A stretch of 64,000 nt of DNA from positions 52,984,327 to 53,048,326 of the forward strand of contig OY829539.1 in the NCBI GenBank assembly GCA_963691705.1, in the 5' to 3' direction. The stretch's first letter is position 1. Every line of letters starts with the position of its first letter. This document shows positions 1-12,132 of the stretch, piece by piece. Source of the DNA: Viola odorata. Taxonomy: Eukaryota; Streptophyta; Magnoliopsida; Malpighiales; Violaceae. Below the pieces are notes generated by a model. That model had not been told where the DNA came from. It ran no database searches and saw only the letters and a list, made by a program, of their open reading frames with translations. The translations under genes were made by a program, and so were the position numbers.

Positions 1-10
1 TGCTGCTGCC

Positions 11-1651
11 TTGTTCGACCTACACAGAAAACCTCAGGAATCCTTGAGGAGCTTCCTCCATTATTTTGACACTAAGATGTCGCTAACGCCAGGTGTAACG
101 GTTGATTTTGCCATCGAAGCCTTAAAGCGAAACTGTTGTTATGGAAAGCTCAGAGATGCTTTAATGGTTGACCCGCCAGCAACCTTAGATGCTTTAAAGC
201 TGAAAGCCCACAACTATGCGAGGATGGAAGAGGAAGAGAATAGGGACATGATTCGGAACATGCCGCTGGCCATGCCTCCAGTCCATAACGCTCATATTCC
301 AGCTACTTCTGAAGATCGGTTCATCGACGATTACGCTCAGCGAAAGGATCACATTCCCAAGACCTCTAACCAGAGAAGAGGTAACTCCTCAAAGGGAAAG
401 TCTGGTGATTACTCAGCGCAGCGACAGGGAGATCCCCCTAAGGGACGAGTACATGACTCAGACCTTCCTTCTTTCATCTTACCCAGGGCAGAAATACTAG
501 CGATAGTGGAACAGCGAAATCTACCCATCCGTTATCCAGCCCCTGTAAAGCCGGGGGTAACCTTGAGAAGAAGAGAAAACGCTTACTACAGATTTCACAA
601 GGCCAAAGGACATTCTACGGAAGTATGTAGAGAGCTCAAATTAGCGATAGAGCGCCTAGTTAAAGAAGGTTATCTGGGAGAATTCATCATCAAAACACGA
701 GAAGAGGCTAAGGATAACTCAGCAAACAGAGTAGCCGACGACAGACCAACACCTTCCCGTGTCCTAGACAACGACGCAGGTCTTGCCAGAAGAAATAGAG
801 AAACTCTCACGATTAACGACGAAGATGTACCCATCATCAATATCATTGGGGGAGGCACACCTTATTTGGATGAGTCCGCACAACTATCACCCGCATCAGG
901 GGATAAGCGGAAGCGAGCGAACATGTCAATCAAGAGTGAGGCGATAAGCGCCCTGGATCGTATGATATTATCCTTCTCTGAAGAGAATGAGAAAGGCGTG
1001 GTATATCCACATAATGATGTGTTAGTAGTTACGCCCATTATCACTAGCCATGGAGTTAGAAGGACTCTAGTTGACAACGAAAGCGCCGTAAACTTATTTT
1101 CACTGGAAGCTTACAATCTCATGAAGCGTCCTGACGACGAGCTTACACCCTGTAAAAAACCCATTATTGGAGTAGATAGAGTCCCCATTCCAGTGACTGG
1201 AGTAACCACTTTGCCTGTATATTTCAAGGAAGACACCTCCAAACGGTCAGAGGAGCTTTTATTCTTGGTGGTGGATCTAAATCTGCCTTCTAACGCCATA
1301 TTGGGGAGGCCATTCCTCAACCGTTTCGGAGCAGCGATATCGCAAAAGTATCTGAAGTTGAAGTATCCATCCTAGGACAGTGTGGTCTCAATCTGGGGTA
1401 ATCAGAAGTTAGCGGCTAAATGCTACCTGCTCATGACTAAGAAGAGTTGCGATAGGTATGTATGCGTGACAGTTGATCCATATGAACAAAATGATGAGAA
1501 ACGCACTCAGCCCGTAGATAAAATGACTCACGTCCTAGTTAACGAGGTGGACGGGGCTGTATTTCTGGTTAGCGATAACCTCAGCCCAGAGGAAAACTTT
1601 CAGTTAGCCCAACTGTTGAACAAAAGGAGAGTTTGCATGGAAACCATCTGA
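11..1651 (+). pseudogene. gag and aspartic protease of Tat-like element (degenerate)
   Basis: The start is cut by the window. The first part shows the plant Ty3/gypsy Gag fold (capsid-like helical region around residues 1-75), then a polar linker. The retropepsin region follows near residues 335-450, ending in the ILGRPFLNRFGA motif that normally closes the protease core. The active-site stretch reads VDNESAVN where the family normally has a D-(S/T/N)-G core, so the catalytic glycine is replaced by Glu. An amber codon at 1373-1375 breaks the frame, which then stays open to 1651. A one-base frameshift near 1630 is needed to enter the RT frame. I infer it is non-functional. Confidence 0.8.
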
Positions 1652-1652
1652 C

Positions 1653-4600
1653 ATGCCTGGTATCTCGCGAAAGGTGGCGGAACATCGACTCAATGTCAAC
1701 CCTGACGCAAGACCGGTCCAGCAGAAACGACGTGCTTTCTCTGCCGAAAAAACAATGGCTGTCGAAAGGGAAGTTGCAAAACTTCTCGACTCTAGCTTTA
1801 TTCGAGAAGTGCAATATCCCACCTGGTTGGCTAACCCTGTTCTGGTTCCCAAGCCCAACGGGGAATGGTGCATGTGCATTGATTTCACAGATCTGAATGA
1901 CGCTTGCCCCAAAGATTGTTACCCACTTCCTCAGATTGATCAGCTAGTTGATCAAGCTACCAGATACGCATACTTGACCTCGTTAGACGCCAACTCGGGG
2001 TACCATCAAATCCCCATGGCCCGCGAAGATGAAGAGAAAATGGCCTTCATCACTCTGAAGGCCACTTATTGCTACACGGCGATGCCTTTTGGGTTGAAAA
2101 ATACTGGAGCCACCTTCCAACGAATGGCGAATCAAGTCTTTGAAAAACAGATTGGGTGAAACGTAGAGGCGTATGTCGACGACATACTGATCAAAAGCCG
2201 AAGCTTCAAAGATCACTTGTCTGATCTGGCGGAAGTCTTTGAAGTGATGAAGCGATATCAAATGAAGCTAAACCCTCGAAAGTGCATGTTTGCCTTTCAA
2301 ACGGGCAAATTTTTGGGTTACGTGGTCAGTCAAAAAGCCATTCAACCCAACCCGTCAAAGATTAAAGCCATCCAAGACATGATATTCCCTCAAACTGTAA
2401 AGGAGATACAGAAGCTAACCGGGCGTGTTATCGCTCTGGGACGGTTTATCTCTAAGCAAGGCGAGAGGTGCCTCCCTTTTTTCAAGGTTATACGCAAGAA
2501 AGCCGTCTTTGGATGGACAGCAGAATGCGAAGAAGCGTTCGCGGGCCTAAAGGCCTATTTATCTTCTGACTTGGTGTTGACAAGACCCGAGCCTGGCGAT
2601 ATCTTGTACTTATACCTTGGGGTTGCTGACGAAGTGGTCAGTGCGGTCCTTGTGCGAGATGACAATCACACGCACCGCCCTGTATACTTTGTGAGTCACA
2701 TCTTGATGGATGCCGAGCTGAGATATGCCCGTATTGAGAAAATAGCATTCGCATTGATACAAGCCACGCGGAAAATGAGTCGATATTTTCAAGCTCATAC
2801 CGTCATCGTGCTGACGGACCAACCTTTAAAAAGGATATTTTGAAAACCCGAATCCTCGGAGAGAATGCTGATTTGGGCCATTGAGCTTGAACGATATGGG
2901 TTGCATTATCGATCCCGACCGTCTGTGAAGGCTCAAATTCTAGCGGACTTTATCGCGGAATGCACCTTCATGCCGGATCCGCTAACAGAACTGACTGAAA
3001 AGGAAAAAGAAGAGTTGGATCTCCCCTTCCTTGAAACCTACACTGACCTGTGGGTCATACACGTGGATGGTGCCAAAAATCAAGAGCTTGCCGGGGTTGG
3101 AATCTTCATGAGTGGGCCTCATGGCATCCATATGCGATATGCCATCCGAATCCTACAACCATTGTCCAAGAACGCTGCAGAATACAAAGCGCTATTAGCC
3201 GGACTCAGGATAGGAAAGAGCATCTCCATAAAGGGAATACATGACTCAGGGAGGTTGGGAGACTTGCGGCTGAAAGTCTGTGGAGACTCCAAGTTGATAA
3301 TAGACCAAGTGCTGGGACACTCTCAGGCTAGGGAGCCCATCATGGTGCAATACCTTGCTAAGGTAAAACGCGAGTTGATAGAAATAAAGAAAAATGGCAT
3401 ACAAGTCAGCTTCGAGCACATTCCTCGAGAGGATAACGCTGAGGCGGAAAACCTCGCCAAACTCGCAGCAAATCCCGAAGCGTCTATACCGAAAGAGGTA
3501 TACTACCGAGAGATACCCATACCTTCCTTTATGGAAGAATAGGCGACACTCTGCGTGGAAGAAAGTGAAAATGACTGGAGAATTCCCGTCATAAAATATT
3601 TGAAACATGACGAGCTGCCAGCGGATAACGCTGAGAAGAAGAAAGTGCTAAAGCAAGCGGCACGGTGCACATACTTTAACGGGGAACTAATGCAGAGGTG
3701 TTTCTCTCATCCGGCTGCTAGATGCATAACGGAACAAGAAGGCCTTCATACCCTCCGTGAAATCCACGAAGGAATTTGCGGCTTGCATGCATCCGGCGGA
3801 ACCCTGGCTTCGCAGGTCTTTAGATCGGGGTTCTACTGGCCCACTATCCGGAAAGACTGCCATGATTACGTGCGAACCTGCCGGAAGTGTCAGGAATTCT
3901 CCAAGATTCCTCGACAACCCGCCACAAAAATTTATGACCTCATTTCTCCTTGTCCTTTCGCGAAATGGGGAATTGACATCCTTGGACCATTTCCAAAGGC
4001 GAGGTCTCAGCTAAAGTTTGTGGTCGTGGCGGTAGACTACTTTACCAAATGGGCGGAAGCTGAGGCGGTTGCCAACATCACGACAGAAAAAATCTGGCGT
4101 TTCTTCAAACACCAAGTTATCATGCGCTTCAGAGTTCCCCGCGTGCTAGTCAGCGATAACGGAACGCAATTCACCAGCCAATTCTTTAGGGACTAATGTG
4201 TGGAGTTTGGAATCGAGCAAAGGTTCTCTTCCGTGGCTCATCCGCAGACCAATGGTCAGGCTGAGGTAACAAACTGAACCATCCTTAACGGTGTTAAGAA
4301 GAACCTAGAAGGATCCAAGAAGAAGTGGGCAGATGAGCTGCCGTATGTGATGTGGGCATATCGCATGACCACAAAAACCAATACAGGAGAGACGCCCTTC
4401 GCACTGACTTTCGGTACTGAGGCCGTCACGGCCGTGGAGATTGGTACCATGAGCCTACGAGTGGCCTATTTCAGAGAAGAGCTGAATGAGGAAAGGTTGC
4501 GTGCGAATCTTGACGCGCTGCCCGAATTGCAAGAGGAAGCTCTTCTGAAAATGATGCACTATAAGTAAAAGATGGCGCGGTATCACAATAGGCGAGTCAG

Positions 4601-4811
4601 AGAACGCCTTTTGAAAGAAGGTGACTTGGTACTCAAGGATCAACGAGCGACTGGTCAACTCCGGGGGAAGCTCAGTCCGAACTGGGAAGGGCCGTACCGC
4701 GTTACCCGTGTTGTCGGAAGAGGAGCGTACCATCTGGAGACACTCGACGGTACCCCCTTACCTAACTCCTGGAATATCGCTCGTTTGAAATTATATCATG
4801 CTAGACTTTGA
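1653..4811 (+). pseudogene. pol (reverse transcriptase, RNase H, integrase) of Tat-like element with many stops
   Basis: All segments lie in one frame. RT: the conserved WLANPVLVPKPNGEWCMCID block and the MPFGLKNTGATFQR block are at about 1830-2130, and the catalytic YVDD is at about 2170. RNase H: a first part follows RT to 2843, and a second, plant Ty3-type RNase H with HVDGA starts at about 3058. Integrase: HHCC zinc region (about 3740-3900), then catalytic Asp in WGIDILGPF, Asp in VSDNGTQF and Glu in NGQAEV. The C-terminal SH3-like part ends at 4811 (LYHARL). Stops interrupt at 2157 (TGA), 2841 (TGA), 3540 (TAG), 4194 (TAA), 4275 (TGA) and 4566 (TAA). It is clearly a dead copy, although the domains are otherwise well preserved, so the decay looks moderate rather than ancient. 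Confidence 0.93.
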
Positions 4812-4944
4812 TTTATCTCTGCAACTTTTACTAACGATAGCCCTAACCCATGCTAATGCTCGAGTAATGAGCTTTTTTGTGTTTTGTGGCTACGTGTGTG
4901 TGTGCAGATGATAAAAGAAAAAGTGAAAAAGAGGTATGCAGGAG

Positions 4945-5430
4945 TGAAAAGTCCTATCCTTGTGATGGTCGGTCCTGATCAGATGACTCACTAAGTGAGG
5001 GCACGCCCTGGCACACCTAATATTTAGCGTTGGGAGTGAAAAGTCATATCCTTGTGGTAGCCACATGTGGGCCATAAGATGAGGCACGCCCCGAGATTCC
5101 CGGGAGTGAAAAGTCATATCCTTGTGATGGCCGGTCCTGATCAGACGACTCACTAAGATGAGGTACGCCCCGGTATCCCTGGAGGTAAAAGCCCGACCCT
5201 TATACCAACTGTTCTCGTGGAGACAACTCGTTAAGGTAAGGCACGCCTCCGGGAGATAGCAACTCCATCTTGGAAGTGAAAATCCTATCCTTGTGACCAA
5301 GCTGATGTAGGCGGCTCACTAAGGAAAGGCACGATTCCGGGATGGGAGGAAAATGCAGAAAGTGAAAAACCCTAACCTTGTGATGGCCTATCCTGATCAG
5401 ACGGCTCACTAGGAAGAGGCACTTTCCGGT
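4945..5430 (+). repeat. Six imperfect tandem repeats of 70-90 bp downstream of pol
   Basis: Units begin near 4947, 5035, 5104, 5184, 5274 and 5360. Each starts with GTGAAAAnYCNTATCCTTGTG and carries a CTCACTAAG...GGCACGCC segment. Tandem repeats between pol and the 3' LTR are a known feature of Tat/Ogre elements. Confidence 0.85.
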
Positions 5431-6071
5431 CGATCGTGGAAATTCAAAAAATCGCGAAATCCCAGCGAGTAACCAGATGAGGAATCCCTGGTGAAGTGAG
5501 CTGGTTGAGAAAGCGATAATGAGTAACACCTGTACCCTAGAATGGCGGCGGAAGGGCTCCTACAGGAAACTTGTGTCTGTTATCGCATATCTCTTACTAA
5601 CAGATATTAATTGAGAGTGTGCAGGATATCTCTGATTGACAGAGATCGTGACACTCAAGGCGATAAAAAGATTGTGCAACTCGTCAACAAAATAGACGTG
5701 AAGCCAATCACGTTGATTTTGACATGGCTTGAAGAATAGAGCCTAAAGACCCTGTTCGTTATCTCTTTTCATCAAGAGAGGAAGGAAGAATGCTTCTTTT
5801 TCTGGAGTGCCCTCCCTGACAGGGCCGAGCAGTGGTTAAGTCAAACCTGACAAAGCTCGTTAACATGATCAGGACGATAAGGGCACGACGGCCGCGCTAC
5901 GAAAAATTCGAAGAAAAAGAAATACAGGAAAGGAAAATGGCACCAACGAAAGCTAATATCATAGAAGTTTCATTGTTCAAATACCCATGAAGGGCCACAA
6001 AAATACACAAAAGATGAACAAAAAGGGTAACGCTCAATCCTCACAAAAAGAAGGGGGCGATAATACCCTGC
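5431..6071. other. Non-coding 3' region of the Tat-like element
   Basis: No convincing gene. A short stretch at about 5585-5640 (ACTAACAGATAT...GAGAGTGTGCAGG) has a diverged counterpart at about 22,300-22,340, which ties both segments to the same element type. Confidence 0.5.
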
Positions 6072-8476
6072 CTACTGCTGGTCTTCTGAAATCCCTTGCT
6101 CTGGATAGCCATTCGATCTGGCCAAGCGGAAGCCCTCATCGTTAAGATCGGAAGAATTCTTCAAAAAGGCGTCAGAAATAGCGTCACCATCGTAAAATTC
6201 TTCCCCGTGAATCTCCACAAAACAGTTAGCCATGATAGAAGCGGTCTTTTCAACATAGCACCAACACTTGATTACTGACTCCACCTCAAGTGCCATTTTC
6301 TCTTCTATCAAAGCTGCTTTCTCTTCCGCTAAGGCTGCTTTCTCTCCCTCGAGGGCAGTACTCTTTGACTGTTCAGCTGTAAGAGCAGCGTTAGAAGTGA
6401 CTAACTGTTCCTTCGCCTCTCTTGCTTCCTCTTTGACTGCCTCCAGGGCCTTTATGCACCTGTCTTGCTCTTCCAGCATCCTCTGTTTCTCCTCTTGTTC
6501 CTGTGAAAGCTTGGCTGCGGAAGATGCAAGGTCAGCCGCCTTTCGTGACATGCGCTCGGTATAGTGATGAAACCGAAGGAAACTAGTGAAAAGGTTAGAG
6601 CGCAACAGGTCAGCTTGCTCTTCGTCTCCCTCAGCAGCGAAAGTGCTCCGTTCTTCAGGAGATATTAGCATATGGGCAGCCAAGAACGAAGCGGTGACAG
6701 CCGAGTTATCGCCCCCCATGGCCGCGATTCCTGCACTACGCAACGTAGTCATATCCACTTGATGAGTGATAGGCCCAGTGGCGTTATATGAGCTTACGTC
6801 TGCTAGAAGATTGGACACTATCGTCCCCTCACCAAAGCGCTTAAGCACGGAAGCATTGGAAGGAACAAAGATTACGGCGGGAGGAGAGGGAGGCTGGTTA
6901 AAAGTGGAACCTCCCTGGGGCACGAATGTTTCCTGAGACTGATAAGAGGAGAAACCCGACAGCTCATCGTTATAGACCACGTTAGAGGAAAAGCGAGGCA
7001 TTTCTGAGCCAAACGAAGACAGAGAAGTCTCAAAAGGCCTAGGCATGGTCACGTTCTCAAAAATGCTAGCGGACTGGCCCGGGGGAGGGGCGGAAGAGTC
7101 AAGGACAATTTGAGGTCTCTCCCCGACACCAGCTTGACTCGAGGACCGGCTCGTACCTGCTCTATTGGACCTCTGCCTCTTCCTTGGTTGAGTCAAGATA
7201 CGCCTCAAGTCCATATTGCCTCGTGATAGTGAAGGAGTAGAGGCACCAGAAGGATCCTATGAAGAAAAACAATCAAAAATAAAAGAAAAATGCAGAAAGG
7301 CATTGAAAAGCAGCACAAGGGTTATAAGGGAGCGTTTGCAGTTACCGCCTCAGCGGTAGGTGCTTCCGAAGAGCCGGCTATATCTGAAGAAGGCGGAATT
7401 GGTGGCTGAAGTGTGGCAACGCTTCTTGTCTTCCTCTTCTTTTTTCCTTTAGCGGAAGCCTTGCGACTGACTGACCAAACAGGAAGAACGGCGATTGATA
7501 TGACAGGGATACCAACCAGAATGGTATCGGTTTCCTTGCCAACTGAGGCTGAAGATGTTTGAGGAGGAATTGAAGCGGAAACAGGAGGAACAGCTGAAGT
7601 GGTGACGATATTGACAGCCGCGGCCGCTTCTCTATTTCGTTGCCTCCTTAAACGCCTCATAACGCTCTTAGGAATGTACTTGGGATCGGTTGCTGCAGAA
7701 ACAAAAGACAGTGTTAGCGTTAGTACCGAGGCTGAAAATCAAAAAATGACGCAGTACTCACGTCTAATGCAGGCTCGGATATCGGTCCCGCAGGCCAAAA
7801 AATGGGTGTGAACACTGATCTCCAGTTGGAGTAACTTATCAAACCAGCCTTGTTCTATCTAACTAAGAGTCTCCCGGCGCCAAGCGCTGTCCTTGACGCC
7901 CTGGTTAAAGCCAGACCGCCACCATGGATCCGGAATCTCGGGAGTCTCAACAACAAAAAATTGCTCTTTCCATTTATCGATGGAAGACTCTAAATGAAGA
8001 AGCTTCCAGGTGAAGTTTTGGAGCGAATTGTCATCAAAATGGGGCGATATCGCTATCACACCCCGACGGTTATACATCTTAAACAAAGATTTGAGTAACG
8101 CAAGGGAAGGAGATGTAATTCCTTTGTACTTGCAGAGTTCTAGAAATGCATAAATGCCACAGTAGGCACTTGGAGCCAGTTGAACAGGGTTCAGATCCAG
8201 AGAAGTAAGCAACTCTTGGATAAACGGGTCAACTGGAAACTGGAAACCATAACGAAATATCTGGGCGTACAGGATTCTGTGTTTGCCGGTCAGAACGTTG
8301 TTCAGGCGTTAAGACTCAGGGGCGACAGAAGCCCTGAAGCCCTTAGGGAGGGTGGCACCGTGATCGGACAGATGTTTATCGAGAATGGTAGAAGAAGTAA
8401 TAGTATTGACTATGGTCTCTATTTTTTCTTCATCAATGGATTTAGACCCAGGAGCACGAGTTTTTCTTTTGCCCAT
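6072..8476 (-). pseudogene. Antisense accessory gene A of the Tat-like element (Transposase_28-like, three exons)
   Basis: The start ATG is at 8476-8474. Exon 1 is 8476-7762, exon 2 is 7692-7346 and exon 3 is 7256-6072. The introns (7693-7761 and 7257-7345) have GT...AG ends and keep the frame, giving 749 codons. Exon 1 holds the 'putative gypsy type transposon' (Transposase_28-like) region, recognisable as FRYGFQFPVDPF...LAPSAYCGIYAF...DKWKEQFFVV. Exon 2 is Pro/Ser/Ala-rich with a basic KGKKKRKTR stretch (possible nuclear signal). Exon 3 contains a Glu/Ala/Lys coiled coil. Two in-frame stops break it: TAA at 8311-8309 and TAG at 7861-7859. Such antisense genes are common in Tat/Grande-type elements, and their biochemical role is not known to me. 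It is homologous to gene B at 19-21 kb but strongly diverged. Confidence 0.75.
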
Positions 8477-8645
8477 GGTGGAAAAGGAAAATAAAAGATG
8501 AAGAAGACAACAAAGGGAATAAAAGAAGTACCTTTTTGAGAAGAAAATCGAAGTACCCAGGAGATGAAACGCAGAAACGCAAGATGATTCGAGAAGAAGA
8601 TGCAGAGAAACAGATTATCGAAAGTGGAAAAAAGAAATAAAGTGT

Positions 8646-8662
8646 TGGGTTTTATAACCCTA
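8646..8662 (-). promoter_or_regulatory. TATA box candidate for antisense gene A
   Basis: On the minus strand the sequence reads GGTTATAAAACCC, about 175 bp upstream of the gene A start codon. It is a plausible core promoter for independent antisense transcription. Confidence 0.45.
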
Positions 8663-9062
8663 AGAGGCTAAGAGAAATGACTACTGGAACAGTCGCGACG
8701 CGCGTGACAGACATAAGCAATGAGTACAACCCTAGAAAGGAGAGAAGACGCTTTGATCCTATCAAATCACGCTAGCCCTAGCGTCCTGATGAGTAGACAC
8801 GTGTCTCTGAACCATCCTAATCCCTCACTCACATTAATGAGGGGATCCTGAGCATTAAATGCTCCAAAAAGCAGAATTACTTTTATCAAAAAGAGGTCAA
8901 GAGTGATGACGTAATCAACAAGATAACGCCGAGGGGTAAATTAATTGTTATCCGGAAGCGGAATGACAGTCGTTATTATGCAAGCGTTATCAGTTATTAC
9001 AAGCCAAATGAAACCAATGTTTGAAGAAAAATAAAACACTCTAAAGCGCTGCCTTACGCCAA
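8663..9062. other. Non-coding spacer between antisense genes A and B
   Basis: AT-rich sequence with no supportable reading frame. It lies upstream of gene A and downstream of gene B on the minus strand. Confidence 0.5.
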
Positions 9063-9435
9063 TCACGAAAGAACTCCTTTGTTGCCCCCGACATTTATAT
9101 CCTTCAACCTCTCGAAGGCGTAGTCAGCTATCTTGGCAGGATCAAAAGCCTCGCTGCGGTAATAATCTGGGAATCCAGCGACAAAAGCCTGTATCGCCTT
9201 ATCTTTCCAGCGCGACATCTCATTGGGCACCTTCGCTAGCTTCGCGTCGCGGGCCGATATCTCTTCGCGGAGGAGAGAGTTTCTTCTGTTGGTAGCCACC
9301 AGTTCTGCTTCCAGAAGCTCTATCTTGGCCTTCCCTATCGACTTCTCTCTGGACAATTCAGTACGGCAGTTGTTAAGCTCTGCTTGGGTATCACCCAGGA
9401 GTTGCGTCAACTCCGCCACCTTGGAGGGGGAACCT
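9063..9435 (-). pseudogene. Antisense accessory gene B, 3' part (coiled coil and C-terminus)
   Basis: This is the continuation of exon 2 of gene B after the nested insertion. The frame matches the 19085-side exactly across the 5 bp duplication. It encodes a predicted coiled coil (VAELTQLLGDTQAEL...AKIELLEAEL), then a C-terminal part with FPDYYRSEAFDP and DYAFERL. The stop codon is at 9063-9065. An apparent Met start at about 9458 lies in the Athila LTR and is an artefact of the insertion. Confidence 0.75.
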
Positions 9436-11008
9436 TGATATGATGCCTTTTTATGCATGTTTTTCCCTCTTTTAGGTCTAATTTCACACTTGATACTACT
9501 AATTTGGCTTGTTTTCCAACCATTTTGTAGATGTGGACTAAAGGGAGAAACTTGCTGAAAAGCGCGCCATTTGGATGCATTTTTGTTGATCTTTCATCGT
9601 CGAGCCCTAGACGCGTTTTGTCATTGAGACCTACCTTCGGGACCTAGACGAGATCTTGTGTCTAGGCCTAGACGAAGCACGTGCGTGTTTCTTTCCGAAT
9701 GATGCTTGGCCGAAGATGCTATAAAGATTCTAGCGGGATTCCATGACCAAATCATCCAGCTCATCAGAGAATATTCCTCTATACCATTTTGTCCCCTAGT
9801 GGGGTTGTTAGGCTATATATAGAACCTTAACTTTAGGTTAAAGGGGGCTACTCTTTAGTATATTTTTCATCTTTTTAGGGTTTTCAATCATTGTAGCCAC
9901 CTCTCTAACATTGGGATTTGTTCTTCCTTTATTTTTCCAGAAATTGGAGCCCCAAGCTCCAATTAGTTTTTAATCCAGATTTTCATTTTCATCTGCACCT
10001 GTTCTCTGTTTATGTTGCTTTCTCCATCTATCTTGTGCATGATTTCCAGCATGAGTGGCTAAATCTCTTAGTCTTGGCAGGGGTGTTTTAAGGATTGCAA
10101 GAGGATAGTTGGGAGGTCAAAGTGTTCTTAAAACGTGTTCATTGTTGTATCCGCTTTCTTGCCATTTTATTGTCATTTCGTGTGAGATTTGTTGGTAGTT
10201 TGATCACCTATTTGCATGTTTCTCATGAATATTGTCATCTCCATGGTAATAACTAACGTGAGGCCATGGAATAGAGTAGGTACCTGGTCCAGAGTCACCA
10301 TGTCGTTTGGTCCAATCTGGCTAGGGCAAGAAACCGGTTAGGGCAGACTTCTCAGTGTCTAGCCCTAGACGTGTCTTCTCTCCACTTCACGGGCCTGTGT
10401 GTATGACCCATAAGCGTACCTTGGGCACAGTGTCACGGCCACTCCCATAAGCGTACCTTGGGAGTGACTTCTCTTAAGAAGAGAAGTAGGGAATCTCCGT
10501 GAAAACAGGGTTCCTATAGCACGTCTATGGCGTGAACGCAGTCTATCCTTGCACCGATGACCGACTAGACCTCGACGCAATCCGCCGTCTACCCCTGCTA
10601 AGATTTCTCCTTTTATCTGATTTAGTATCTTTACTTACTTTGTTATTATCTTTATTACACTTGTTAGTCTTTACCATTTTTATTGATATTCGCTTGCTTT
10701 ATTTTCGTTCCCTTTTTATTTAATTATTTCGTTTGTCTAGTGTTACTTGTTATTTGCATTTTTATTCTCTGTCTCAACATCGACTGCCATCGTTGGCTAG
10801 ATTCGTCTAGACCGACCAAACCCCCCCCTTGTGTTACTTTTATGTCTGTTGCATTTTCATCCTCATCATACATTTAGGGCAAGATTAAATTTAGTCCTTC
10901 ATTTTCCCTGTGGTTCGACCCTGACTTGCTGCTATATACATTAAATTATGCATCTAGCCTATCAGGAAATATTTTATTACTTTTGACGCGCGTTTCGACG
11001 GCGCGTCA
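9436..11008 (+). repeat. 5' LTR of Athila-like element
   Basis: 1573 bp, beginning TGATATGATGCC and ending GACGGCGCGTCA. A TATA element TATATATA lies at 9814-9821. The 11 bp length difference from the 3' LTR is fully explained by a run of 8 versus 19 C near 10,821. Confidence 0.95.
9814..9821 (+). promoter_or_regulatory. LTR TATA box
   Basis: GGCTATATATAGAACC in the middle of the LTR is a strong plant-type TATA box and the likely U3/R promoter. The same sequence is at 17879-17886 in the 3' LTR. Confidence 0.7.
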
Positions 11009-11013
11009 AATTT

Positions 11014-11031
11014 TGGCGCCGTTGCCGGGGA
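11014..11031 (+). promoter_or_regulatory. Primer binding site, tRNA-Asp
   Basis: TGGCGCCGTTGCCGGGGA, five bases after the LTR, is the exact complement of the last 18 bases of plant tRNA-Asp(GUC) including CCA. Use of tRNA-Asp is characteristic of Athila-type elements. Confidence 0.92.
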
Positions 11032-11067
11032 TAGTGTTTACGGACTAATTTTCTTTCTTTTACTTGT

Positions 11068-12132
11068 ATGACCAGGAGATCTGCGCCAGACCTTCTACCC
11101 CTCGACCACGAACTCACGAAGACAGAGAGAGAATTTCGGAGACAGGCCGGAGCAACCTCTAGAAGAGTAATTCCCCGTCCTGCCCTCGACAGTCAAACCT
11201 CTAGTCAGACCGGTCCCGACAATCATCTTCATCCCGACCTCGACAACCCAGTAGTTGTCTACCCCGAGATACTCAATATGGCAGACCGTCCTAATATCGA
11301 CAATCCTTCACAGAACATTGAGGACCTCAATGGTGCCCCTGAAACACCCAACACTTGTATCGTTTGGCCCACTGTTCCTCATGATTGGACGCTCAAGTCT
11401 GCAGTCATGCACCATCCACCCCTCTTCCGTGGTGTTCCAAAGGAAAATCCTCACCGCCATCTTCAGCAATTGCACTCTATTTGCGACGCCATGAAGCCGG
11501 CCAATGTCAGTATTGAGCACGCCAAGCTCCGAGCCTTCATGTGGTCTTTGAAAGATGATGCCCTAGACTGGTTCTATGATCTACCCCCAAACTCCATCAA
11601 TTCTTGGGCTGAAATGTCAAAATCCTTCACCGAAAAATATTACCCATCAGAAATGGCTAATGTAACTCGCAAGCAATTGGTGTCTATAGTCCAGAGGAAA
11701 GAAGAAGATTTTGGCCAGTATCATGAGCGCTACAAAAAGATGCAAGCTATGTGCCCCTCACACAACCTTACCGAGCACGCCCTCATCCAATATTTTTGTG
11801 AAGGTCTCAAAGCTCGTGACAAGGCATTGCTCAACGTCGCTGCTGGTGGTGCTATCACCAGACTCACACCTGCCGCCGCGAAGGCTACCATCGAGTTAAT
11901 GGCAAGGAATTGCATACCCGAGGAAAGCCATCATCCAGGGCAAGATGCCCAAGTGGCCGCGATGCAGACCCAATTAACAGCTATAATGGGCATGCTTCAG
12001 AACATGGCCCCCGGACAGTCAGTTCAGGTCAAGACATGTCAAATTTGCAACATGCCTGATCATCCGACGGATGCGTGCCCTCATATCCCTGATGAGATCC
12101 AAAGTATCAACGCCATCGGTAATTACAATTAG
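11068..12132 (+). CDS. Gag of Athila-like element
   Basis: 354 residues, beginning MTRRSAPDLLPLDHEL. The retrotransposon gag domain covers about residues 110-270, with LRAFMWSLKDDALDWFYDLPP and the KYYPSEM...QYHERYKKM block typical of Athila Gag. A CCHC zinc knuckle (CQICNMPDHPTDAC) is at about residues 326-339. The frame ends at an amber codon (12130-12132) and continues open directly after it in the same frame. The product therefore ends here, or reads through into the protease part. Gag should form the virus-like particle that packages element RNA. Confidence 0.88.
   Translation: MTRRSAPDLLPLDHELTKTEREFRRQAGATSRRVIPRPALDSQTSSQTGPDNHLHPDLDNPVVVYPEILNMADRPNIDNPSQNIEDLNGAPETPNTCIVWPTVPHDWTLKSAVMHHPPLFRGVPKENPHRHLQQLHSICDAMKPANVSIEHAKLRAFMWSLKDDALDWFYDLPPNSINSWAEMSKSFTEKYYPSEMANVTRKQLVSIVQRKEEDFGQYHERYKKMQAMCPSHNLTEHALIQYFCEGLKARDKALLNVAAGGAITRLTPAAAKATIELMARNCIPEESHHPGQDAQVAAMQTQLTAIMGMLQNMAPGQSVQVKTCQICNMPDHPTDACPHIPDEIQSINAIGNYN

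Noticed and set aside
10365..10877. Frames within the Athila LTRs (repeated at 18,430-19,020)
   Set aside because: Identical in both LTRs, lie in regulatory repeat sequence and show no domain.
11014..11031. Possible tRNA-Asp gene fragment
   Set aside because: Only the 18-base complement of the tRNA 3' end is present, directly after an LTR, so it is a primer site.
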